This document shows positions 1 through 5,588 of a stretch of 6,326 nucleotides of DNA, piece by piece. Both the position numbers and the translations under genes were made by a program. How positions within the stretch are numbered: the first letter of the stretch is position 1; each line of letters opens with the position of its first letter. Under the pieces are notes generated by a model. It worked only from the letters and a program-made list of their open reading frames with translations. It ran no database searches and was not told where the DNA came from. Location of the stretch: assembly GCA_004525355.1 (NCBI GenBank), contig SPCK01000136.1, positions 1-6,326 on the forward strand. Reading direction: 5' to 3'. The stretch is from Spirochaetales bacterium (GTDB lineage Bacteria; Spirochaetota; Spirochaetia; Treponematales; UBA12059).

Positions 1-64
1 CATCCATGACGTACCCGCTCGCTTCGCTGCGCAGGCTTTTATCTGAGCGAACATCCCTGTTCGC
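1..64. repeat. Probable intergenic palindromic repeat element, cut by the left edge
   Basis: The minus strand shows CAGGGATG at the heart of the 47-64 hairpin, then a GC-rich run CGCAGCGAAGCGAGCGGG (29-12), then TACGTCATGGATG (13-1). The last segment looks like the first arm and loop of a second hairpin with the same CA-NGGA-TG core, whose second arm would lie outside the window. Short GC-rich palindromes of this style are usual in dispersed intergenic repeats. No gene is seen in bases 1-84. Confidence 0.4.
47..64 (-). other. Stem-loop 20 bases after allG
   Basis: GCGAACA (47-53) and TGTTCGC (58-64) are perfect 7-base arms around a 4-base loop (GGGA on the minus strand). No T-run follows on the minus strand, so it is not a standard terminator. 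It may stabilise the 3' end of the message, or be one module of the intergenic repeat described separately. Confidence 0.6.
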
Positions 65-84
65 CAAGCCGCCCGAAGCTTGCA

Positions 85-1512
85 TCATTTCGCGTACTTC
101 TCTGCGAAGGCGACTAAAGCATCCCTGAACGCGTTCTCGGGCGGCTTGACCAGGCCGGCGCCGACCATGCCTACGCCGGGGTCCTTGTGCGCTATGCCGG
201 TGTTGATGGCCGGCAGGATGCCCGTTTCCACCACTTTGCGCACGTCAATACCGGTCGGCGTACCACGGAAATCCAGCACGGGTATCTGGTATGCATCGTT
301 CTCGGCCGAGGTGATCTCGTACATGCGCAAGGTAACGTTTATCGCGTCCTTGGGTGAGCCTCCCACGAACTTGACAATGGCAGGAGCCGCGGCCATGGCG
401 AATCCGCCGATACCCGAGGTCTCGGTTATTACCGAGTCGCCTATGTCGCGCGCCGCATGCTCGGGACCGTAGCCTGGCAGGTACAGCCCGTCGACGATGC
501 CGGCGGGACCGGTGAACCAACGGCCGGGGAGCCCGGACAATTTGATGCCGAAATCCGTACCGTTGCGTGCCATCGTGGTAATGATCGTACTGCCCTCGAT
601 GCCTGCGGCGGCGTCGACCGTGCACTTGGCACTGGGCATGGTCAGGTTGAGGAAGAAGTGGTCGTTACCGTTGAGGAAGGCGAGCACCTTGGAGAGCTGT
701 TCCTTGGGCCGGTCCAGCAACACCATGTGAGGAGCCAGTTCACGGATGATGAGGGAAGTGCCCGCGCGGTTGCGGTTGTGCCCCTCGTCTCCCATCTGAA
801 GCACTTGGGCGATGATCGATTTCATATCCAGGGGACCATGCAGCGCAAGCGCATCCGCGAGGATCGGAGCCAGTTCATCCCTCATCCAGCGCAGCTTGTC
901 TATGACCTCCGCCGAGTTGGCTCCGTAGCGAAGGACCTTGCCCAAGCCTTCGTTGAGCGTGCAGTAGGCGCGATTGCCGAAGGTCTTGTTCTCGATGATC
1001 CAGACGGGCATGCTGGCGGTCATTATTCCCGCCATGGGGCCGACGGCGTCGTGGTGGTGGCAGGGATCAAAGCGGATCTTCCCGGATGCGGCCAATGCTT
1101 GTGCTTCTTCCGGAGTCTTCGCAAGGCCCTCATACAGTATGCCGCCGATCACGGCGCCGCGCATCGGCCCGCACATGCGTTCCCATGTGATAGGCGGACC
1201 CGCATGCAGGATCAAGTCCCTGGCCATGCCCGGAACCACGTCGATGGCCGTCCCTATGCCTATGACCGTCGGCTTTGCGGACTGGATACGCCTGATTGCC
1301 TCGTCGTTGGCTTTTTCGATGTCAACTGTCGTTCCTGCGGCCAATGCGTCCAGGGCGGCTATCGCCTTGGCGTCGCCGCCGGCCGGCGGCCGCCAGTCGA
1401 CTTGAACGGCCTTGGCGCCTTCCTGTATCAGGGTTTGCGCGAAGGATTCCAACCCCAGGTTTATCGCCCTGAGTTCGGAGGAAAATAAATCGACTATCTT
1501 GGCGGCGTTCAT
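85..1512 (-). CDS. allG: DUF1116 protein, AllG/YlbE-type subunit of oxamate carbamoyltransferase
   Basis: This cytoplasmic protein of 475 residues belongs to DUF1116, the family of E. coli YlbE (AllG) and YahG; its length is nearer to what I recall for YahG (about 470) than YlbE (about 420). Conserved blocks are GTAIDVVPGM (87-96), WERMCGPMRGAVIGG (110-124), a histidine cluster CHHHDAVGPMAG (151-162), MGDEGHNRNRAGTSL (240-254), NGNDHFFLNLTMPSAK (281-296), MARNGTDFGI (314-323), GDSVITETSGIGGFAM (358-373) and INTGIAHKDPGVGMVGAG (436-453). The polar, His/Asn/Arg-rich motifs suggest that it forms part of the active site, but no residue role can be read directly. It is the last gene of the allH-fdrA-allG set, joined to fdrA by an ATGA overlap and having its own GGGAGG site. 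In E. coli, a carbamate kinase gene accompanies the set; none is visible here before the window ends 84 bases later. Family call is sure, reaction inferred. Confidence 0.93.
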   Translation of the reverse strand: MNAAKIVDLFSSELRAINLGLESFAQTLIQEGAKAVQVDWRPPAGGDAKAIAALDALAAGTTVDIEKANDEAIRRIQSAKPTVIGIGTAIDVVPGMARDLILHAGPPITWERMCGPMRGAVIGGILYEGLAKTPEEAQALAASGKIRFDPCHHHDAVGPMAGIMTASMPVWIIENKTFGNRAYCTLNEGLGKVLRYGANSAEVIDKLRWMRDELAPILADALALHGPLDMKSIIAQVLQMGDEGHNRNRAGTSLIIRELAPHMVLLDRPKEQLSKVLAFLNGNDHFFLNLTMPSAKCTVDAAAGIEGSTIITTMARNGTDFGIKLSGLPGRWFTGPAGIVDGLYLPGYGPEHAARDIGDSVITETSGIGGFAMAAAPAIVKFVGGSPKDAINVTLRMYEITSAENDAYQIPVLDFRGTPTGIDVRKVVETGILPAINTGIAHKDPGVGMVGAGLVKPPENAFRDALVAFAEKYAK

Positions 1513-3116
1513 GCGCGACCTCCCTGGGCTCGTTTGGCGATTTCGATGGCAAGGATCGCCGCCCGGACGTTGGAGGGCATGACGACGACGCCCTCGGCTT
1601 CGAGCGTGGCGACCTGCGCGGCATAGCCTTGCGGGTCGGCGTAGGTGCCGGTGACCGAGGCGATTACAGGCAGGTAGCCGCCGCGAGACTCGGCCAAAGC
1701 GCGCGCCTTGCGTACGGATTCAACGCAGGCTCCCGCCGGATCGGCATGCGAGCCATGCCCCAGGACGACGTCGAGGAGAATGACCGCAGTCTCCGGATCG
1801 GCTCCTTCCTGCGCGATTCTTTCGGCGCGAGCGGCTGGATCGATCATGGGATGCGGCTTGCCTGCGGTGAACGTGTCATCGCCGAGGTCGACGATCGTAT
1901 GGCCGGTGGAAACGCGCGGGTCGGCGGGGACCCATGCAGGATCGGTTTGATTGTTGGAGAATACTCCACCCAGTTCGCGATGCGCGATGAACAGGGACTC
2001 GTCGGTCAGCGTTCCGCCGGTATAGAGACCGCGCAGGTATTTCTGGCCCGGGCCAAGCCGCCTGGCTTCATGATCTGCAATAGTTCTGATTTGCGCGGGA
2101 GCTGGCCTGTTGTACCGGTCGTTGCCTGAGTCGTCCGCGAGGTTGGCCCGCGCATCGAAGCTGTTCGTGTCGCCCTCGGCGAACCGGGCGGCCAGCAGCG
2201 CCGTTTCCTCGAGATCGGAGGCATAGGCGAGCAAGGGTTCATCTTTTCCGGGAGGCAGGCCAAGGAAGTGGGCCACGGCTGGCTTGCCGCTGGCTTTCAG
2301 TGCGGCGACGACCTTGGCGGCGACTTCCGGCGCAGGCGGTTTGCTGACCACGACGATCACTTTGGTCGCGGGGTCGGTGGCCAAGGCTTCTATTGCCAGA
2401 AGGCTGGTCCTGCCTCCCACGGCGGCATTCTTGAGGTCGCGACCGCCGGTGCCTATGGCCTGGGTAATGCCCGTTCCATAGTGGTCAAGGAGGCTGGTAA
2501 CTTCCTGAAGTCCCGTGCCCGATGCGGCGACGACGCCGACGGGTCCGCGCCTTACGACGTTGGCGAAGCATAAGGGCTTGCCGTTGATGATGGCGGTACC
2601 GCAATCGGGACCCATCATCAAGAGACCTTTGGATACCGCCAGCTTCTTGAGGGCGATCTCATCGTCAAGGCTTACGTTGTCGGAGAACAACATGACGTGC
2701 AACCCCGCCTCGAGGGCCTTTCGAGCTTCGCGAGCGGCATAGGCCCCGGGAACCGAGATTATGGCCAGCATGGCTTTCGGATCAATCTTGAGGGCGGCTG
2801 ACAGGGAACCTGTTCTTACGAGACCTGCCTCATCCGATGTCGCGGCTTTTCGCTTCAAGGCTGCGAAGGCTTCCGTGAGGGATGCGTCCAGGATCTTTTC
2901 GTCATTTGCATCTATGGCGACGACGAGGTCATTGGGAGTCAGGGCGGCGAGCTCCGACTTGTCGAATCCCATGTCGCCGAGCAGGTCGACGTTCATTGGC
3001 GTAGCCATTGCGACTACGGCTTCCAGTACGCCTTGCATTTTTTTCAGCTCGCGCGTTGCGAGCATCAGGAATACCGAGTCGTAATAGGAATCTTTTCGAA
3101 CCGTTATTCTTTTCAT
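1509..3116 (-). CDS. fdrA: FdrA family protein, AllF-type subunit of oxamate carbamoyltransferase
   Basis: This 535-residue protein is close to full length for FdrA (E. coli about 555) and has a succinyl-CoA-synthetase-like build: an N-terminal region, a Rossmann-like CoA-binding fold, then ligase-like domains. Recognisable stretches are SVPGAYAAREARKALEAGLH (121-140), GPDCGTAIINGKPLCFANVV (169-188) where the ligase alpha subunit has its GPNCPG loop, GPVGVVAASGTGLQE (191-205), GTGGRDL (222-228), GLYTGGTLTDE (363-373) and LLDVVLGHGSHADP (447-460). FdrA was first named in E. coli as a suppressor of dominant-negative ftsH alleles; it was later assigned to catabolic oxamate carbamoyltransferase with YlbE and YlbF, which yields carbamoyl phosphate from oxalurate for ATP formation. 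It is cytoplasmic, with no membrane segment. Its TGA overlaps the allG ATG by four bases, implying translational coupling and a fixed ratio of the two proteins. Family call is sure; substrate is inferred. Confidence 0.93.
   Translation of the reverse strand: MKRITVRKDSYYDSVFLMLATRELKKMQGVLEAVVAMATPMNVDLLGDMGFDKSELAALTPNDLVVAIDANDEKILDASLTEAFAALKRKAATSDEAGLVRTGSLSAALKIDPKAMLAIISVPGAYAAREARKALEAGLHVMLFSDNVSLDDEIALKKLAVSKGLLMMGPDCGTAIINGKPLCFANVVRRGPVGVVAASGTGLQEVTSLLDHYGTGITQAIGTGGRDLKNAAVGGRTSLLAIEALATDPATKVIVVVSKPPAPEVAAKVVAALKASGKPAVAHFLGLPPGKDEPLLAYASDLEETALLAARFAEGDTNSFDARANLADDSGNDRYNRPAPAQIRTIADHEARRLGPGQKYLRGLYTGGTLTDESLFIAHRELGGVFSNNQTDPAWVPADPRVSTGHTIVDLGDDTFTAGKPHPMIDPAARAERIAQEGADPETAVILLDVVLGHGSHADPAGACVESVRKARALAESRGGYLPVIASVTGTYADPQGYAAQVATLEAEGVVVMPSNVRAAILAIEIAKRAQGGRA
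1519..1524 (-). promoter_or_regulatory. Ribosome binding site of allG inside the end of fdrA
   Basis: The minus strand has GGGAGG six bases before the allG ATG at 1512-1510. It lies within the last codons of fdrA and supports the ATGA-overlap start. Confidence 0.75.
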
Positions 3117-3120
3117 TGTA

Positions 3121-3126
3121 CCACCT
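3121..3126 (-). promoter_or_regulatory. Ribosome binding site of fdrA
   Basis: The minus strand has AGGTGG four bases before the ATG at 3116-3114. It supports the chosen fdrA start and lies inside the 20-base gap after allH. Confidence 0.65.
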
Positions 3127-3135
3127 GAGTTTTTG

Positions 3136-3163
3136 ATTATAACACCTCGACTACCGAGGTGAA
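3136..3163 (-). promoter_or_regulatory. Candidate internal promoter with palindromic spacer upstream of fdrA
   Basis: On the minus strand, TTCACC (3163-3158, four of six matches to TTGACA) and a perfect TATAAT (3141-3136) are 16 bases apart. The interval overlaps a perfect inverted repeat with 7-base arms CACCTCG (3143-3149) and CGAGGTG (3155-3161), a layout typical of operators. Most of it lies in the last codons of allH and includes its TAA. Transcription would start about 12 bases before the fdrA ATG, a short leader but one that keeps the ribosome binding site. It may also be chance. Confidence 0.35.
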
Positions 3164-4066
3164 AGTATTGAGGCTCCTGTTAAAAGCCAGGGGGACGCCG
3201 GTATGCAATCCAGCTATGAAGCCGAGTAACGCGTCCTCACCAGAGGTGGCCCCGTGTTTCAACGCGGCGGTGACGGACATGCGCAGGTGTTCTTTCGCGT
3301 CATGGCCGAGTGGCTCTTCGCCAGGAACCGCGAGATCAGCGGTTTTCACGGCTAGTTCGACCAGGTAGGCCGGTGGACTTCCGTCCAGGGCTCCGAGGAG
3401 CAGGGACCGCCCAGCCGCGGTCGTACGATCGAGGCTTGCTCGTATCGAGCGCCTGATGTAATCCGTCGCTATGCCCGGACCGCCTGAGACAAGGTCGGCC
3501 GCCACAAGAAATCCGGCCAGCCAATCATCTCCCGCCGGGGTCAAGCCGGTTCCGAAGCCGACAAGATTGGCCGGGAAGGAAGTGTATCCAGCCAATCGCC
3601 TGAAACCGGAGGCGAATGGTCCGTCGCCGTATATGCCCAGGGCCGGGCGGCCGTCCGCATGGGCTTGAAGAATGGTAGCGCCTATCAATGCTGACGCCGA
3701 TTCAGCGCTACTCACAGCGCTGGACGCCAATCTGGCTGCGGCCTGCGCGAGGGAAAGCTTGGGATTCCAAGATAACGATTCTGAAAAGCATAGAGCCGCG
3801 CCCGAGCGCAGCGCGAGAAATGTTCCGTCCCAGGACGCGGTTGTACCGCCTGGTGCAGGAGCTTCGAGGGCACGGTCCGCCGACCGTGCAAAGTCTTGCC
3901 ATCCGATTTTCGGCATGAGCGCCCGAGCCTCCATGAAAGCGGGCTCGCGGACGATGGAAACAAGGGCTGTATCGGGATGCAGAATCGAGACAGCTTTGTC
4001 TGACACGCCGACAACGATGCCTGACCACGGATAAGGAGGAATCAGGTATCCGACAAGGGAATTCAC
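3137..4066 (-). CDS. allH: DUF2877 protein, AllH/YlbF-type subunit of oxamate carbamoyltransferase
   Basis: The protein has 309 residues from the GTG start, a little longer than I recall for E. coli YlbF (about 270). The DUF2877 hallmarks are both present: a central glycine-rich motif GFGTGLTPAGDDWLAGF (170-186) and a related C-terminal one, HGATSGEDALLGF (271-283). No signal peptide or membrane segment is evident, so it should be cytoplasmic. In E. coli the equivalent AllH works with FdrA (AllF) and YlbE (AllG) as catabolic oxamate carbamoyltransferase, all three being needed; its own role in the complex is not clear. The gene is followed after 20 bases by fdrA. An intrinsic terminator sits directly upstream, so expression needs readthrough, antitermination or a promoter in the spacer. 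An upstream in-frame TTG at 4159 would add 31 residues encoded by the hairpin DNA, which I reject. Family membership is confident; the reaction is inferred from homology. Confidence 0.88.
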   Translation of the reverse strand: MNSLVGYLIPPYPWSGIVVGVSDKAVSILHPDTALVSIVREPAFMEARALMPKIGWQDFARSADRALEAPAPGGTTASWDGTFLALRSGAALCFSESLSWNPKLSLAQAAARLASSAVSSAESASALIGATILQAHADGRPALGIYGDGPFASGFRRLAGYTSFPANLVGFGTGLTPAGDDWLAGFLVAADLVSGGPGIATDYIRRSIRASLDRTTAAGRSLLLGALDGSPPAYLVELAVKTADLAVPGEEPLGHDAKEHLRMSVTAALKHGATSGEDALLGFIAGLHTGVPLAFNRSLNTFTSVVEVL

Positions 4067-4072
4067 TCGGTT

Positions 4073-4079
4073 TCCTTCC
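4073..4079 (-). promoter_or_regulatory. Ribosome binding site that decides the allH start
   Basis: The minus strand reads GGAAGGA six bases before a GTG at 4066-4064. It lies just past the T-run of the terminator. This supports the GTG start over an in-frame TTG at 4159, whose reading would run translation through both hairpins and has no comparable site. Confidence 0.75.
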
Positions 4080-4080
4080 A

Positions 4081-4108
4081 GAAAAATCGGCCGCCCTTGC
4101 GGGCGGCC
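4081..4108 (-). terminator. Rho-independent terminator (minus strand) between the permease and allH
   Basis: Arms GGCCGCCC and GGGCGGCC (minus strand 4108-4101 and 4096-4089) form a perfect 8-base GC-only stem with a GCAA tetraloop, followed at once by GATTTTTC. This is a canonical intrinsic terminator for leftward transcription. It lies 59 bases past the permease stop and only 14 bases before the allH GTG, so it either ends the permease message or works as a leader attenuator for the allH-fdrA-allG genes. Confidence 0.88.
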
Positions 4109-4120
4109 AGGAGTTCCGAC

Positions 4121-4141
4121 AAGCCCTTGATACAAGGGCTT
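4121..4141 (-). other. Perfect hairpin between the permease and allH
   Basis: Arms AAGCCCTTG (4121-4129) and CAAGGGCTT (4133-4141) are perfect 9-base inverted copies around a 3-base loop. On the minus-strand transcript it lies about 26 bases after the permease stop and 12 bases before the next hairpin. No T-run follows it. Its first arm on the transcript, GCCCTTG (4139-4133), can pair either with its own partner or with an identical CAAGGGC in the following terminator, so it may be part of an alternative fold. Confidence 0.7.
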
Positions 4142-4166
4142 GTCATCTACCGATGGCAATCGGTTT

Positions 4167-5495
4167 TCATTTCGCCAATGTGTCGTCCTTGGGGCGGAGG
4201 ATCAGGTTCATTACGACGCCGACGATAGCTGCAAGGCCAAGGCCTCCGAGCGAGAATGGTCCAAGAGCGATGGCCTGAGCCGAAAGAGCCGAAGAATCAG
4301 CCGGAAGGAACTGTGCCAGCTGACCAACGGAGCCGGTGCCCAAGCCGAGGACCAGCATAGCTGCGACGATCATCAGCTTCTTGGGATCATCCAAGTTGAC
4401 CCTGGCATCCACCATATTTTTTACTCCGATTGACGAGATCATGCCGAAGAGCAGGATGGAAATACCGCCGATGACCGGAGCGGGTACCGTCAGGATAAGG
4501 GCGGAGAATTTCGGGATCATTGCGAGCAGGATAGCGAAAATTGCGGCGATGCGCATGACCCAGGGATTGAACACGCCTGTAAGCGCCACAGCGCCGGTGT
4601 TTTCCGAATAGGTTGTGTTGGCTGGGCCGCCAATGAGCGCAGAGAATGAAGTGGCAATGCCGTCACCAAGCAGAGTGCGGTTGATGCCCGGATCCTTGAT
4701 GAAGTCACGCTTGGTCACATTGCCGATAGCCAGGATGTCACCAAAGTGCTCTACCATCGTAACAATAGCGATGGGTACCGTGAAGCTGATTGCTACGAAG
4801 GAGAACTTGGGCAGGGTGAAGTTGGGGAGACCAAACCAGGCAGCTGATGATACACCGCTGAAATTCACGACTCCGAGGATTACGGCCAGAATGTAGCCAG
4901 CAATGATGGCAAACAGTACAGGCAGGAGAGAGAGGAATTTTAGACCCAATTTTGCGAAACCAATTTTCACGACGATAGCCACGATAAAGGTGAAGATGGC
5001 AATCGACCAAGAACCCATGATGCCAATTTTGCCTGCGACGGCACCGACATAACCATCGACACTGTTCAGAATAGCCACCGGTGCCAGGATTACACCGATC
5101 AGGATAATGACTGGACCGGTTACGTGTGGTGGCAGGATTTTATGCAACAAGTCTGAGTTGACGAAGGTGAAGATGATGGATACGACAACATAGACCAAGC
5201 CGGCTATGAAAATGCCGCCCAAGGCATAGGGCATGCCCAAACCCGCACCGGTGCCACCACCTATTACAAACAAGGCCGGAAGGAAGGCGAAAGAACTGCC
5301 TAGAAATACCGGTACCTTGAACTTGGTGACAACATGGAAAATAAGGGTTCCAACGCCTGCTGCGAAGAGGGTTACTCCAACATCGAGCCCAGTCAGAAGT
5401 GGCACGAGTACAGTCGCACCAAACATGACGAAGGTGTGCTGCAACCCGAGTACAATGGTTTTACCAGTAATCGGTTCATTCAAGGAATCAGCCAT
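4167..5495 (-). CDS. uraA: UraA-type nucleobase permease (NCS2 / nucleobase-ascorbate transporter family)
   Basis: This 442-residue integral inner-membrane protein is likely a proton-coupled uracil or related nucleobase importer. It is full length for the family, which has 14 membrane segments. Family marks include QHTFVMFGATVLVP (19-32), GSSFAF (66-71), the TM8 stretch MVEHFGD (247-253) with Glu249, and GGPANTTYSENTG (289-301). The NAT signature (Q/E/P)NxGxxxxT appears as ENTGAVALT (298-306); Glu298 sits where UraA uses a glutamate to bind uracil, whereas xanthine permeases such as XanQ have Q. This favours a UraA/PyrP-like uracil carrier, though substrate prediction within NCS2 is uncertain and the hydroxylase neighbour would fit xanthine. 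The start is set by AGGAGG five bases upstream. The gene is clearly lower in GC than its neighbours (several 60-base lines near 47% against 60-65%) and is bounded by hairpins, hinting at separate acquisition or a separate transcription unit. Confidence 0.93.
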   Translation of the reverse strand: MADSLNEPITGKTIVLGLQHTFVMFGATVLVPLLTGLDVGVTLFAAGVGTLIFHVVTKFKVPVFLGSSFAFLPALFVIGGGTGAGLGMPYALGGIFIAGLVYVVVSIIFTFVNSDLLHKILPPHVTGPVIILIGVILAPVAILNSVDGYVGAVAGKIGIMGSWSIAIFTFIVAIVVKIGFAKLGLKFLSLLPVLFAIIAGYILAVILGVVNFSGVSSAAWFGLPNFTLPKFSFVAISFTVPIAIVTMVEHFGDILAIGNVTKRDFIKDPGINRTLLGDGIATSFSALIGGPANTTYSENTGAVALTGVFNPWVMRIAAIFAILLAMIPKFSALILTVPAPVIGGISILLFGMISSIGVKNMVDARVNLDDPKKLMIVAAMLVLGLGTGSVGQLAQFLPADSSALSAQAIALGPFSLGGLGLAAIVGVVMNLILRPKDDTLAK

Positions 5496-5500
5496 ATAGT

Positions 5501-5506
5501 CCTCCT
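5501..5506 (-). promoter_or_regulatory. Strong ribosome binding site of the permease gene
   Basis: The minus strand carries a full AGGAGG five bases before the ATG at 5495-5493. This fixes the permease start and predicts efficient translation. I found no convincing -35/-10 pair in the 93-base spacer upstream of it. Confidence 0.85.
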
Positions 5507-5520
5507 AAATAGAGATTGAA

Positions 5521-5546
5521 GCAGTGCTGAGCAAGCTCAGTACTGC
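5521..5546 (-). other. Stem-loop upstream of the permease gene
   Basis: Two 12-base arms (5521-5532 and 5535-5546) are inverted copies with one mismatch around a 2-base centre. On the minus-strand transcript this gives a long hairpin followed by the moderately T-rich stretch TTCAATCTCTATTT and then the permease ribosome binding site. It could be a weak terminator after the hydroxylase gene or an mRNA-stabilising or processing hairpin at the 5' end of the permease message. The lack of a clean T-run makes a strong terminator unlikely. Confidence 0.5.
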
Positions 5547-5557
5547 CCTGTATTCTT

Positions 5558-5584
5558 ACGAGGCCCACGAATGCAACGCCTCGT
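5558..5584. repeat. Inverted repeat after the hydroxylase gene
   Basis: Perfect 7-base arms ACGAGGC (5558-5564) and GCCTCGT (5578-5584) are separated by 13 bases. The repeat starts four bases past the hydroxylase stop. No T-run follows on the minus strand, so it does not look like a complete intrinsic terminator. It may be an operator-like site, an mRNA hairpin at the gene end, or chance. Confidence 0.4.
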
Positions 5585-5588
5585 TGAA

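Noticed and set aside
1..54. Possible start of a next minus-strand gene at the ATG 54-52, open to the edge
   Set aside because: Only 18 codons are visible, the ATG lies within a perfect hairpin, and the AGGG before it is too close to serve as a ribosome binding site. ATGs at 7-5 and 3-1 cannot be judged either.
457..1488. Plus-strand open frame of 343 codons opposite allG
   Set aside because: It lies wholly inside allG, whose protein has many family motifs. Its translation is Gly/Arg/Val/His-rich without a recognisable domain, as expected for the antisense of a GC-rich gene.
1629..2129. Plus-strand open frame of 166 codons opposite fdrA
   Set aside because: It is antisense to conserved FdrA coding sequence, has no recognisable domain and no good ribosome binding site was seen.
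4130..4164. TTGCCA ... TTGTAT as a promoter for allH ahead of the attenuator-like hairpins
   Set aside because: Three of six matches at each hexamer and an 18-base spacer are too weak to report as a feature, although an allH promoter would be expected somewhere if the terminator is efficient.
4167..5495. Calling the permease a xanthine or urate carrier because of the hydroxylase neighbour
   Set aside because: The glutamate in ENTGAVALT and the flanking GGPANTTY sequence resemble UraA-type uracil permeases more than XanQ-type carriers. Context alone is not enough to override this.
5496..5588. TTGCAT ... AATACA as a permease promoter
   Set aside because: Each hexamer matches consensus at only three of six positions, which is no better than expected by chance.
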